A stretch of 34,088 nt of DNA from Amycolatopsis acididurans (GCF_012328925.1 NZ_JAAXLS010000065.1:1-34088), one strand, 5' to 3'; shown: positions 23,098 through 31,678, counted from the stretch's first letter. The notes: generated by a model not told the origin, from the letters alone. Translations and numbers: made by a program.

Positions 23098-23418
23098 ATG
23101 GCAACGGTCACGTTCGTGTCGCACGACGGCGAGAAGTACGAGGCGGCGCTGATCGAGGGCCAATCGCTGATGCAGGTCGCAGTCAACGAAGCGGTCCCCG
23201 GCATCGACGGCGACTGCGGCGGCGAAGCCGCGTGCGGCACCTGCCACGTCATCGTGAACCCCGAGTGGTCAGAGCTCGTCGGCCGGTCCGGGCCGGTCGA
23301 GGAGGAGATGCTGTGCATGAATCCCGAACGCCAGCAAACGTCACGGTTGTCATGCCAGATGAGGGCCCGCGAGGAATGGGACGGACTGACCGTCCAGCTC
23401 CCAGAATTCCAGATGTGA
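23098..23418 (+). CDS. 2Fe-2S ferredoxin (adrenodoxin type)
   Basis: This 106-residue ferredoxin passes electrons from the reductase to P450 enzymes. The four cluster ligands are C40, C46 and C49 in GDCGGEAACGTCH and C86 in RLSCQM, the adrenodoxin/putidaredoxin pattern. GAGGGAGAA precedes the ATG. It is the first gene of the CYP153 operon: 14 nt separate it from the hydroxylase, which overlaps the reductase. It is the only ferredoxin in the window, so it may serve the other three P450s too. Confidence 0.94.
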   Translation: MATVTFVSHDGEKYEAALIEGQSLMQVAVNEAVPGIDGDCGGEAACGTCHVIVNPEWSELVGRSGPVEEEMLCMNPERQQTSRLSCQMRAREEWDGLTVQLPEFQM

Positions 23419-23432
23419 CCAGGAGAGCCCCG

Positions 23433-24830
23433 ATGAGCATGATCAAGATCCCCGACGCTATCACCACCAAGACCCAGGCCGTGATTTCCGCCGATCGCAT
23501 GATCCAGGGCGCGCACCTCTACGACTGGCTCCGGCGCCAAGTCACGCGCACGAACGGCAAGAAGATGTTCACCGAGGCGCCGCTGCCGCCGGTCGAGGAC
23601 CTCGATCTTCTCGACATCGACGTGAGCAACCCATTCCTCTATCGGCAGGGTCTGTGGGAGTCCTACTTCGCGCGGCTACGCAAGGAGGCCCCGGTCCACT
23701 ACCAGGCCAGCAGCCCGTTCGGCCCGTTCTGGTCGGTCACCCGGCACGCCGACATCATCGCCGTCGACAAGAACCACGAGGTGTTCTCCGCCGAGCCGAT
23801 CATCGTCATCGGCGCCCCGCCTCGCTTCATGGACATCGCGATGTTCATTGCGATGGACCCGCCCAAGCACGACCGGCAGCGCCAGGCCGTCCAAGGGGTC
23901 GTCGCTCCGAAGAACCTTCGCGAAATGGAAGGGCTGATCCGCGAACGCACCCGCGAGGTCCTCGACAGCCTGCCAGTCGACGAGCCGTTCGACTGGGTCA
24001 AGACAGTGTCCATCGACCTGACCTCCCGCATGCTGGCCACCTTGCTGGACTTCCCGCTGGAGCAACGGCACAAGCTGGTCCAGTGGTCCGATCTCGGAGC
24101 CTCGATGGAGCAGGCCAACGGCGGCCCCTCAGACAACGACGAGGTGTTTCGCGGCATGCTCGATGCCGCCCGCAGCCTGAGCGCGCACTGGCGCGACAAA
24201 GCCGCCCGCGGCGCGGGGGACGACACGCCCGGCTTCGACCTGATCTCCATGCTACAAGCCAACGAGGACACCAGGGACCTGATCAACCGGCCGATGGAGT
24301 TCCTCGGCAACCTGTTGCTGTTGATCATCGGCGGCAACGACACCACTCGGAACTCGATGAGCGGCGGGGTGCTCGCGCTCAACCGGTTCCCCGACCAGTT
24401 TGACAAGCTCAAGGCCAACCCCGACCTGATCCCCAACATGGTCTCGGAGATCATTCGCTGGCAGACACCGCTGGCCTACATGCGCCGCATCGCCAAGAAG
24501 GACACCATCCTAAACGGCCAATTCATCCGCAAGGGTGACAAGCTCGTCATGTGGTACGCCTCCGGCAACCGCGACGAGACCGTGTTCGACCGAGCCGACG
24601 AGCTGATCATCGACCGCAGCAACGCCCGCAACCACGTCTCGTTCGGGTTCGGCGTGCACCGCTGCATGGGCAACCGGCTCGCCGAGCTGCAGCTGCGCAT
24701 CCTCTGGGAAGAGCTGCTTCCCCGCTTCGAGAACATCGAGGTCGTCGGCGAGCCCGAGTACGTGCAGTCCAACTTCGTGCGCGGCATCAGCAAGCTCATG
24801 GTGCGCCTGACGCCCAAGCCCGCCGAGTGA
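23433..24830 (+). CDS. CYP153-family alkane hydroxylase
   Basis: This 465-residue P450 is of the CYP153 family, known for terminal hydroxylation of medium-chain n-alkanes and related chains to 1-alkanols. The family hallmark is the I-helix GGNDTTRNSMSGGVLALNRF (about 301-320). Other CYP153-like stretches are FIAMDPPKHDRQRQ and WQTPLAYMRRIAKKDT. ExxR is in SEIIRW, and the heme loop FGFGVHRCMG has its Cys at about 411. The start is the ATG at 23433 with AGGAGAG upstream; the frame is open further upstream through the ferredoxin. The ferredoxin-CYP153-reductase operon is the established electron-transfer arrangement, and aldehyde dehydrogenase and acyl-CoA synthetase are present nearby to process the product. 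Confidence 0.93.
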   Translation: MSMIKIPDAITTKTQAVISADRMIQGAHLYDWLRRQVTRTNGKKMFTEAPLPPVEDLDLLDIDVSNPFLYRQGLWESYFARLRKEAPVHYQASSPFGPFWSVTRHADIIAVDKNHEVFSAEPIIVIGAPPRFMDIAMFIAMDPPKHDRQRQAVQGVVAPKNLREMEGLIRERTREVLDSLPVDEPFDWVKTVSIDLTSRMLATLLDFPLEQRHKLVQWSDLGASMEQANGGPSDNDEVFRGMLDAARSLSAHWRDKAARGAGDDTPGFDLISMLQANEDTRDLINRPMEFLGNLLLLIIGGNDTTRNSMSGGVLALNRFPDQFDKLKANPDLIPNMVSEIIRWQTPLAYMRRIAKKDTILNGQFIRKGDKLVMWYASGNRDETVFDRADELIIDRSNARNHVSFGFGVHRCMGNRLAELQLRILWEELLPRFENIEVVGEPEYVQSNFVRGISKLMVRLTPKPAE

Positions 24831-26272
24831 CGCGGCAGCGGGCGGTCATCGTCGGTGCCAGCCACGCCGGCGCCCAGCTCGCCGCCAGCCTGCGCCAAAA
24901 CCGCTGGGACGGTGAGATCGTCCTCATCGGCGACGAATCAGCGCTGCCCTACCAGCGTCCGCCGCTGTCGAAGGCCTACCTTGCCGGGAAACACACCCTC
25001 GACGAGCTCGCGATCCGCAACGCCGCCTTCTACGACAAGCAACGCATCGAGCTGCTGCAGGCCCGGGTCGAGACGATCGACCGCAGCCTCGCTCAACTCA
25101 CCCTGCACACCCGCGAATCCCTCCCCTACGACAATCTCGCCCTGTGCACCGGCACCCGCCCCCGCCGACTGGACATCCCCGGAGCCGACCTCGACCACGT
25201 GCTCTACCTACGCACCGCCACCGACGTCGAACTCATCCGCGCGGCCGCAACCCCCGGCCGACACGTCGTCATCATCGGCGGCGGCTACGTCGGACTCGAA
25301 TGCGCGGCATCACTGCGCGCACTCGGCCTGCAGGTGACGGTCCTCGAGACGGCCGAACGCGTCCTTCAACGAGTAACCGCCCCAGAAGTATCCGCATTCT
25401 TCACCCGCATCCACCGCAGCGAAGGCGTCACCATCCACACCAACGCCCAAGTCGTAGCCCTCGCCGGTGACACCCACGTCCGCGAAGTGGTCCTGTCCGA
25501 CGGCACCTCGATCCCCGCCGACCTGGTCCTCGTCGGCATCGGCGTCGAACCAGCCACCGAACTCGCCGACGCCGCAGGCCTCGCCGTCGACGACGGCATC
25601 GTGATCGACTCCCAAGCCCGAACCAATGACCCCGCCATCGTCGCCGCCGGCGACTGCACCCGCTACGACGACACCCACTACGGCCGCCGCATCAGGCTGG
25701 AATCAGTCGCCAACGCCACAGAACAAGCCAAGACCGCGGCCGCCACGCTCTGCGGGAAAGCGAACGAAATATCGGCGCTGCCTTGGTTCTGGTCCGACCA
25801 GTACGACCTCAAACTACAGATCGCCGGACTGAACACCGGCTATGACGAGATCATCCTCAACGGCGACCCATCCACCGATCGCGACTTCACGTGCTACTAC
25901 CTCCGGGACGGGCAGCTCATCGCAGCCGACTGCATCAACCGCCCCCGAGACTTCATGACCAGCAAGACAGCTATCGCCCAACGGCTGCCCACCGAACGGC
26001 CAACGGTCGCTGGCACTGGCACTGGGACCCACAACTGCTTCAGTTCATCAGCGACACCACGGCCATCACCGACCTCACCACCCGCATGGATACCGCCGCC
26101 CGTCACATCACCATCCCCACCCTGCTCATCCGGGGCGCGCTGTCCGACATCGTCGACCACGACTCCGTCGAGCACCTTCTCCACCGCATCCCCTCCGCCG
26201 ACACCGCCACCGTCACCAACACCGCACACATGGTCGCCGGCGACGACAACGACGTCTTCACCAACCACCTGA
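24827..26272 (+). CDS. FAD-dependent ferredoxin reductase with aberrant C-terminus
   Basis: This NAD(P)H:ferredoxin reductase supplies CYP153. VIVGASHAGAQLA (FAD), VVIIGGGYVGLECAASLRALG (NAD(P)H), the second FAD motif IVAAGDCTRY and LESVANATEQAK are all present. The start is the GTG overlapping the CYP153 stop (GTGA). The family part runs to about residue 390 (FMTSKTAIAQRLPTERPTV). From about 26000 the frame enters alpha/beta-hydrolase DNA in the wrong frame, giving a low-complexity tail of about 85 residues rich in S, T and P up to 26272. Normal length is about 400, so the last few native residues are probably lost. The catalytic core is intact and activity is likely, though the tail may affect stability. 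Confidence 0.9.
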   Translation: MTRQRAVIVGASHAGAQLAASLRQNRWDGEIVLIGDESALPYQRPPLSKAYLAGKHTLDELAIRNAAFYDKQRIELLQARVETIDRSLAQLTLHTRESLPYDNLALCTGTRPRRLDIPGADLDHVLYLRTATDVELIRAAATPGRHVVIIGGGYVGLECAASLRALGLQVTVLETAERVLQRVTAPEVSAFFTRIHRSEGVTIHTNAQVVALAGDTHVREVVLSDGTSIPADLVLVGIGVEPATELADAAGLAVDDGIVIDSQARTNDPAIVAAGDCTRYDDTHYGRRIRLESVANATEQAKTAAATLCGKANEISALPWFWSDQYDLKLQIAGLNTGYDEIILNGDPSTDRDFTCYYLRDGQLIAADCINRPRDFMTSKTAIAQRLPTERPTVAGTGTGTHNCFSSSATPRPSPTSPPAWIPPPVTSPSPPCSSGARCPTSSTTTPSSTFSTASPPPTPPPSPTPHTWSPATTTTSSPTT

Positions 26273-26325
26273 TCGACTTCCTCAACCTCCTCCTGCCCCT
26301 CCCGCGTTACCGGCCGGGATCGTGA
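26000..26325 (+). pseudogene. Alpha/beta-hydrolase, C-terminal fragment
   Basis: In a different frame from the reductase, the sequence reads NGRWHWHWDPQLLQFI, then HITIPTLLIRGALSDIVDHDSVEHL, then TNTAHMVAGDDNDVF, ending at 26325. This is the C-terminal third of an alpha/beta-hydrolase: the LLIRGxxSDIV strand carries the acid (Asp), and the catalytic His is in TAHMVAGD. The N-terminal part, with the nucleophile, is absent and there is no start. A deletion joined the end of the ferredoxin reductase gene to this remnant near GGCCAACGGTCGCTGG (about 25998-26013). Confidence 0.85.
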
Positions 26326-26338
26326 AGGTCCCGGCCGG
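26310..26338 (+). terminator. Perfect 10-bp stem-loop after the CYP153 operon
   Basis: CCGGCCGGGA (26310-26319) and TCCCGGCCGG (26329-26338) form a perfect GC-rich stem with a 9-nt loop, overlapping the end of the hydrolase remnant. It lies between convergent transcription units (the MMPL gene ends at 26498). No T-tract follows, as is common in actinobacteria. The stretch 26339-26497 shows nothing else. Confidence 0.6.
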
Positions 26339-26497
26339 GACAAGGGTGTGCCGCCGGCCAGCGCCTGGCACCGTTCCCGTTCCGGACTTGTTCCGGTGGC
26401 GTTGCGCCGCTGCCGGACTGCCCGTCCGCGGCTCCCGCGAGGGGAACGCCGACCTGTCCGGCAGCGGCTGTTCGGGTGGGCGGGGTTCGCTACCGTT

Positions 26498-28894
26498 TTA
26501 CGGACGGTCGTCGCGGGGTGCGGTGATCATCGTGGCTGCCGCTGGCTGGTCACGACTCTGGGTGCGCAGAGCCTCGTGCAGACGGTCGCCTTCGATGTCG
26601 AGGTTGGGCAGGACGCGGGAGAGCCACCGGGGCAGCCACCAGGCGCGGTCGCCGAAGAGGGCCATGACGGCGGGGACGAGCGTCATCCGGACGACGAACG
26701 CGTCGATGACGATACCGACGGTGAGGGCGAACCCGATCTGGGTGATCATCGGTTCGGGGCTGAACACGAACCCGGCGAACACGGCGGACATGATCACCGC
26801 GGCGGCCACGACCACGCGGCTGGCCTGTTCGAAACCGTGCACGACCGCGTCGCGGCCGTGGTCGTGGTGGAGGGTGGCCTCGCGCATGGAGGAGACGAGG
26901 AACATCTCGTAGTCCATGGCCAGCCCGTACAGCACGCCCGCGACGATGATCGGCAGCATGCTCAGCACGGGAGAGGTCGCGTCCATCCCCAGGGCCTGCT
27001 GCAGCCAGCCCCACTGGAACACCGCGGTCGTCGCACCGAGCGCGGCGCCGATGCTGAGCAGGAAACCGAGGGTGGCCTTGACCGGCACGAGGATCGACCG
27101 GAACACCAGCAGCAGCACGATCAGCGAGAGCGCGAGCACGACCGCCACGTAGATCGGCAGCACGTCGGCGAGCCGGTCGGACACGTCGATACCCAGCGCG
27201 GAGAACCCGGTGACCCCCACAGTGATCCCATCGGTGACGCCGTCGGTGACGCCATCGGTGACGCCGTCGTGGGCGGCCAGTCGCGCGGTCTGGTCGCGCA
27301 GCGTCCGGACGAGGGTGGCGGTGGCCTCGTCGGTGGGGCCGGTGGCGGGGATGACGGACAGGATCGCGGTCGTGCCAGTGTCGTTGAGCGCGCCGAGGTT
27401 CACCGCGGCCACCCCGCGCGTCGCCGAGAGGTCCTGGTAGAGGCCGGCGAGCCGCTCGGGTGGGATCGCGGTGTCGTCGGTGCTGGTGACCGCGAGGATC
27501 AGCGGGCCGTTGTAGCCGTCACCGAACGCGCGGGCCACGGTGTCGTAGCTGTCGCGTTGCGGCGTGCCGGTGTCGTAGCTGGAACCCGCGGGCAGGCCGA
27601 GGTTCATGGCCAGGGCTGGTATGGCCAGCACGGCGGCGACCGCGATGGCCGCGGCCCCGCCCACGATCGGCCTGCGGGTCAGCGTGGTGGCCCAGGCGTG
27701 GGCCACCGGGTGGCGGGTCCGCTTTCCGGTCCGCCGCTCGGCGCCGCGCCGGGCCGCCGGCGAGCAGATCCGTTCCCCGACCAGACCGAGCAGCGCGGGC
27801 AGTGCGGTCAGCGCGGCGAGCGCAGCGATCGCGACGGTGGCGGCGGCGACCAGCGCCATCGTGGTGAGGATCTGGATGTTCACCACGAGCAGACCGACCA
27901 GCGCGATAATGACCGTGCTGCCGGCGAAGAACACCGCGTTACCCGCGGTGCCCATCGCCCGGCCGGCCGCTTCGTGCGCGGTCAGGCCCTGGTCCAGGAC
28001 CAGCCGCCGTTGCCGGTTGACGATGAACAACGCGTAGTCGATCCCGACCGCGAGACCGAGCATCAGCGCCAGCACCACCGTCACCGAGTGCATCGAGAAC
28101 ACCGCGGACAGGGCGAACGCGCCACCGACCCCGACCCCCACCCCCAGCAACGCGGTCACCAGCGGAAGCCCGGCCGCGATCACGGAGCCGAGGGTCAGCA
28201 GCAGTACCAAGGCGGCCACCACCACGCCCACGAGCTCACCGACCCCCAGCACGTCCGGCACCTGCAGCATGACCGACGACGGCAACACCTCGATGTGCGC
28301 ACCGGCGACCGCGTCCTCGGCGAGGCCCACGACCCTGTCGACCGTGCCCGCCGGCAGTTCGAAGGTCTGCCGGTCGAACTGGAACTGGAACAGCGCCACG
28401 GTGCGGTCGGCAGACACGACCACCCCGGGAACGGGCCGGCCGTCCATCACCAGCGGTACCGGCGCGCCCGGCGGTGCCGCGCTCGCCGACCGCACCCGCT
28501 CGATCGCGCCGGCCGCCCGCAGCAGCGGACTGTCCGCACCTTTCGCGGCCTCCTCGGCCAGCATCCGCCGGGCGTCCACGACATGGTCGGCGCCATAGAT
28601 CCCGTCGACCGCGGCCAGCACCGCCGCCCGGTTGACCCCCTCGTCGACGCGCTGCCCGTCCTCGGCGGCGAACGCGATCACACCCTGCCCACCCGAGGCC
28701 GCTGGCAGCGACCTCGCCAGCTGGTCGATGGTCTCCTGCGCCGGAGTCCCGTCGATCCGGATCTCGTTGGTCAGCCGCACGGGCTGCACCACCAGCGCGA
28801 CCGCGATCACCGCCAGCAGCAACAACCACGCGCCCAGCACCCGCCACGGCCGGCCGAAGGCGAACCGTCCCACCCGATACAGCAACGTCGACAC
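26498..28894 (-). CDS. MMPL-family RND transporter
   Basis: This inner-membrane lipid or drug exporter has 798 residues, with two copies of a membrane bundle each preceded by a large extracytoplasmic loop. Family motifs are GIDYALFIVNRQR in the first half and LAMDYEMFLVSSMREA in the second; MMPL proteins use these regions for proton coupling. The start is the GTG at 28894 (STLLYRVGRFAFGRPWRVL) with GGGGAG upstream; the frame stays open to 29035 through the divergent promoter, which is not coding. The second loop carries a short GVTDG repeat. It is divergent from a TetR gene around a 37-nt palindrome and probably repressed by it. It could export a lipid or a toxic hydrocarbon; the substrate is unknown. 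Confidence 0.9.
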   Translation of the reverse strand: MSTLLYRVGRFAFGRPWRVLGAWLLLLAVIAVALVVQPVRLTNEIRIDGTPAQETIDQLARSLPAASGGQGVIAFAAEDGQRVDEGVNRAAVLAAVDGIYGADHVVDARRMLAEEAAKGADSPLLRAAGAIERVRSASAAPPGAPVPLVMDGRPVPGVVVSADRTVALFQFQFDRQTFELPAGTVDRVVGLAEDAVAGAHIEVLPSSVMLQVPDVLGVGELVGVVVAALVLLLTLGSVIAAGLPLVTALLGVGVGVGGAFALSAVFSMHSVTVVLALMLGLAVGIDYALFIVNRQRRLVLDQGLTAHEAAGRAMGTAGNAVFFAGSTVIIALVGLLVVNIQILTTMALVAAATVAIAALAALTALPALLGLVGERICSPAARRGAERRTGKRTRHPVAHAWATTLTRRPIVGGAAAIAVAAVLAIPALAMNLGLPAGSSYDTGTPQRDSYDTVARAFGDGYNGPLILAVTSTDDTAIPPERLAGLYQDLSATRGVAAVNLGALNDTGTTAILSVIPATGPTDEATATLVRTLRDQTARLAAHDGVTDGVTDGVTDGITVGVTGFSALGIDVSDRLADVLPIYVAVVLALSLIVLLLVFRSILVPVKATLGFLLSIGAALGATTAVFQWGWLQQALGMDATSPVLSMLPIIVAGVLYGLAMDYEMFLVSSMREATLHHDHGRDAVVHGFEQASRVVVAAAVIMSAVFAGFVFSPEPMITQIGFALTVGIVIDAFVVRMTLVPAVMALFGDRAWWLPRWLSRVLPNLDIEGDRLHEALRTQSRDQPAAATMITAPRDDRP
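27230..27265 (-). repeat. Three tandem 12-bp repeats in the MMPL gene
   Basis: The unit RTCGGTGACGCC occurs three times in a row, encoding GVTD repeats in the second extracytoplasmic loop. The 12-bp unit keeps the frame, so copy number can vary without breaking the protein. Confidence 0.7.
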
Positions 28895-28913
28895 GTACAC
28901 TCCCCGGCAACAA

Positions 28914-28950
28914 GTGATAGCGAACTCTCGAACCGAGAGTAAGCTATCAC
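28914..28950. promoter_or_regulatory. 37-nt palindromic operator between MMPL and TetR genes
   Basis: GTGATAGC (28914-28921) pairs with GCTATCAC (28943-28950), and inside them ACTCTCG (28924-28930) pairs with CGAGAGT (28934-28940). It lies 19 bp upstream of the MMPL start and 45 bp upstream of the TetR start, so it is a likely operator for both. Confidence 0.7.
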
Positions 28951-28995
28951 CACGGGATGTCGGGTGCGCCCAGGCGCCGGGAGGACGATGCGGCG

Positions 28996-29595
28996 ATGAC
29001 CTCACAGTCGATGTCGTCACGGTCGCTGTCGTCACGCGCGGACGCGCTGTCCAACATCGCGCGAATCCTCGACGCCGCGCGCCGGGTGTTCGCCACCGGC
29101 GACGGCACCGGGCCGCTCACCCGCATCGCGCGCGAGGCCGGTGTGGGCATCGCGACCCTCTACCGGCACTTCCCCAACCGGGAATCCCTCGCCTGCGCCG
29201 TGTACGACCAGATCTTCGCCACCGAGATCGAGCCCGCACTCGCCACCTTCGCCGACACCGGTGCGTCCCGGCAGGCTCTGCTTGACGTCGCCGAACGAAT
29301 CAGCGACCTCATCCTGCGAGAACCCGGCCTGGTCGCGGCGATCGGACAGCTCACGGAGGTCACCGGCGAACTGCTCCGCCGCAGCATGCAGACCTTCACC
29401 CCCATCCTGCGCGCCGCCCAGCAAGCAGGCAACATCCGCCCCGACATCACCCCCGAGGACATCCCCGTGCTGCTCGCCCTCGCCACCACCGCCTTCAGCA
29501 CCACCAACCTCGACCGTCGTACCCGCCGCCGCTACCTGAGCCTGCTGCTCGACGCGCTCAACCCGTCCCGGTCCACCCCGATGCCGCCACGCTGA
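28996..29595 (+). CDS. TetR-family regulator of the MMPL gene
   Basis: This 199-residue TetR protein has the HTH PLTRIAREAGVGIATLYRHFPNRESLACAVYDQ and a helical C-terminal domain. The ATG at 28996 is taken as start, with GGGAGGA at 28979-28985; an ATG at 28957 in the same frame has no ribosome-binding site and lies next to the palindrome. It is divergent from the MMPL transporter, the usual layout for a local efflux repressor. Its domain resembles regulators of the SBP_bac/YhgD-like TetR type, with QLTEVTGELLRRSMQTFTPILRAAQ. The patatin-like gene follows by 30 bp and may be co-transcribed. Confidence 0.88.
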   Translation: MTSQSMSSRSLSSRADALSNIARILDAARRVFATGDGTGPLTRIAREAGVGIATLYRHFPNRESLACAVYDQIFATEIEPALATFADTGASRQALLDVAERISDLILREPGLVAAIGQLTEVTGELLRRSMQTFTPILRAAQQAGNIRPDITPEDIPVLLALATTAFSTTNLDRRTRRRYLSLLLDALNPSRSTPMPPR

Positions 29596-29625
29596 ACGTC
29601 TCGATCGACAGTACGGAGTCGCGTC

Positions 29626-30384
29626 ATGCCCACCCCGCGGGTTGGTCTCGCCCTGGGCGGCGGTGCCGCACTGGGCGCCGCCCACATCGGTGTCCTGCAT
29701 GCACTCGCCGAGCGGGGCATCGAACCGCGGATCGTCACGGGCACGAGCGCCGGAGCGCTCGTGGGCGCCGCGTTCGCGGCCGGGTTGCCGCTGGATCTCC
29801 TCGAGGAGCGGGTCCGCGTGGCGGGCTGGGCGACCTTCGGCAAGTTCACCCTCACGCCACGCCTGGCCCTGCTCGACAGCTCCGCCCTGTCGGCCTCCGT
29901 CGGTGTGCTCGGCCCAGCACCGAGGATCGAGCATTTGCCACGTCGGTTCGGCGCGGTAGCCACCGACCTGCGCACACGGTCGGCCGTCGTGCTCACCAAC
30001 GGCCCCCTCGACCTGGCGCTGCGCGCGAGCATCGCCGTCCCCGGACTGTTCCCCCCGATCGCCTGGAACGGTCGTCTCCTGGTCGACGGCGCGCTCGCGG
30101 ACAACCTGCCCATCACACCCGCCCGCGATCTCGGCGCGGACCTCGTCATCGCCGTGCGGCTACGCCCAGGCCGGCAGTGGCCCGGCACCGGCCGCGTCAC
30201 CGCCGCGACCGTCGCCGCCGCACGCGACGACGGCGATACTCTGATCATCGAACCCGACCTGCGACGATATTCCCCATGGTCACGAACGGACGTTCCCCGC
30301 ATCATCGACGCGGGACGACGCGCCGCCGATACCGCACTGGCCCGGTCCGCCTGGGAGATCGGTGACCAGGACCAGGCATCCTGA
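29626..30384 (+). CDS. Patatin-like phospholipase
   Basis: This 252-residue serine hydrolase acts on phospholipids or acyl esters. The oxyanion motif is GLALGGGAALGAAHIGVL (7-24), the nucleophile is the Ser in GTSAG (about residue 41), and the catalytic Asp is in VDGALADN. The Ser-Asp dyad is therefore complete. There is no signal peptide or membrane segment. The ATG at 29626 has ACGGAG upstream. It lies 30 bp after the TetR gene and convergent with the thioesterase at 30486. The class is RssA-like. The 100 bp downstream hold an imperfect CGGTTC/GAACCG repeat and no gene. Confidence 0.9.
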   Translation: MPTPRVGLALGGGAALGAAHIGVLHALAERGIEPRIVTGTSAGALVGAAFAAGLPLDLLEERVRVAGWATFGKFTLTPRLALLDSSALSASVGVLGPAPRIEHLPRRFGAVATDLRTRSAVVLTNGPLDLALRASIAVPGLFPPIAWNGRLLVDGALADNLPITPARDLGADLVIAVRLRPGRQWPGTGRVTAATVAAARDDGDTLIIEPDLRRYSPWSRTDVPRIIDAGRRAADTALARSAWEIGDQDQAS

Positions 30385-30485
30385 GACCGGTTCGAGGCGA
30401 GTTCGTGCCGGCGGAACCGACGGACCAGATCACCGAACCCATCAAGATCATCGGTCGTCCACCGGCCGCGGTGTCCGCGCGGCTT

Positions 30486-30986
30486 TCAGTGGTGGTGTTC
30501 GCGGTCGTGTGGTTGGTGGTGGGTGAACATGGCCTGCACCTCGGTGTCGGCGCCGTGGGGGGCGAAGTGGTTGTGGTCGACGGTGAGGAACAGGGCTTCG
30601 GCGGTGAACCGGGTGAGGCCGTCGGGGCCGGTGCCGGTGGCTTCCAGGTGCAGTCGCCGGCCATGGCGGTGCCGCAGGCGTGCGGTGATGCGGTGTGGCT
30701 GGCCGAGCGGCACCGGTGCGAGGTAGTTGACGGTCAAGGTGCGGGTGACGGCGACTTCTTCCACGAGGTAGAGGACGAACCCGAACAGGTCGTCGCAGGC
30801 CGCCGAGATCGCGCCGCCGTGTGCCAAGCCGGGGGCGCCGCGGTGCCGCGGGTCGAAGGTGATGTCGGTGACCACGGTGTCCCCGTCGCGGTGGACGTCC
30901 AGGTGCAGACCGGCCGGGTTGTCCGGCCCACACCCCAGGCACTGCGGGTGGTGCGGTGGCAGCGAGATGGGCATGGGGTCAGCCAT
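30486..30986 (-). CDS. PaaI-type hotdog thioesterase
   Basis: This 166-residue paralogue of the thioesterase at 19945 has the same layout: CLGCGPDNPAGLHLDVHRDG, the active region GAPGLAHGGAISAACDDLFGFVL, and TLTVNYLAPVPLG. It probably hydrolyses acyl-CoA thioesters. The ATG at 30986 overlaps the end of the upstream TetR gene (stop at 30979) by 8 nt, so the pair forms an operon. AAGGA lies 11 nt upstream. The C-terminus is longer and histidine-rich (HHQPHDREHHH), which the other copy lacks. Confidence 0.88.
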   Translation of the reverse strand: MADPMPISLPPHHPQCLGCGPDNPAGLHLDVHRDGDTVVTDITFDPRHRGAPGLAHGGAISAACDDLFGFVLYLVEEVAVTRTLTVNYLAPVPLGQPHRITARLRHRHGRRLHLEATGTGPDGLTRFTAEALFLTVDHNHFAPHGADTEVQAMFTHHQPHDREHHH

Positions 30987-31659
30987 TGCGTGTCGATCCT
31001 TCGGTAGCGGCCGGCATGGCCGGGTCGCGGGGTTGAGATGGGCTTCGCCGGGTGGCGGCAGCGAACAGGGTGGCGGCGACATCGATGATGTCCTGGCGGT
31101 CGACCGGGAGTTCGCCGCTGAGCCAGGCCATGAGCAGTTCGGCGAGGCCGCCGGTGAGCAGGAGACCCGCGATCTGGTCATGGGGTGGGGAGAGCGCGTC
31201 GGCACCGTGCAGAGCCTGGGCCTGGGTGGCGATCAGCTGGGCGAACTCGCGCAGCAGTTCGTGACGTCGGGTGCGCAGCGGCTCGGCGGCGGCGGATTCC
31301 AGCATGGCCACACGGCCGATCCGCGGATCGCCGGTGAGCAGGTCGACGAACGCGCTGATCGCCGCCGTGGCCTTCCGGTAGGGATCACCGCCGGGGGTCG
31401 CCAGGGCGCGCAGCCCGACATCACGGATCCGCTCGGCGACCCGGTCGAGCACCGCCAGCAGCAGCTCGTCACGGTGGGCGAAACTCTCGTAGAAGTACCG
31501 CTCGGTCAGTCCCGCCCGCGCGCACACCGCGGTCATCGTGGTCTGCTGCCACCCTTCGGTGCCCAGCAGATCCAAGCCGGCTTCCAACAGCTGCTCGCGC
31601 CGCTGGTCGCGGCGTTGCTGAGAACTGACGCCCCGATAGCTGCGCTTCGGCATCGACAT
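30979..31659 (-). CDS. TetR-family regulator
   Basis: This TetR protein of about 226 residues has the HTH MTAVCARAGLTERYFYESFAHRDELLLAV, with the ERYFYESF helix common in actinobacterial lipid regulators, and a helical effector domain. The start is taken as the ATG at 31659; an ATG two codons on is equally possible, and no strong ribosome-binding site is visible. It is divergent from the SDR at 31748, with twin operator-like repeats in the 88 bp between. TetR plus SDR plus CYP136 is the arrangement around Mycobacterium tuberculosis Rv3057c-Rv3059, from memory of that locus. It should control the thioesterase and the SDR-LLM-P450 operon. Confidence 0.88.
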   Translation of the reverse strand: MSMPKRSYRGVSSQQRRDQRREQLLEAGLDLLGTEGWQQTTMTAVCARAGLTERYFYESFAHRDELLLAVLDRVAERIRDVGLRALATPGGDPYRKATAAISAFVDLLTGDPRIGRVAMLESAAAEPLRTRRHELLREFAQLIATQAQALHGADALSPPHDQIAGLLLTGGLAELLMAWLSGELPVDRQDIIDVAATLFAAATRRSPSQPRDPAMPAATEGSTRNG

Positions 31660-31678
31660 GCACCCATCTTGACATACG

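Noticed and set aside
20502..24830. Antibiotic-type biosynthetic gene cluster
   Set aside because: Despite several P450s and a BtrH-like protein, no polyketide, peptide-synthetase, terpene or aminoglycoside genes are present; catabolic and lipid genes dominate.
26348..28942. 864-codon open frame on the plus strand
   Set aside because: It is antisense to the MMPL gene, which has clear family motifs; the plus-strand product is low-complexity (H, R, G, D) and has no motif.
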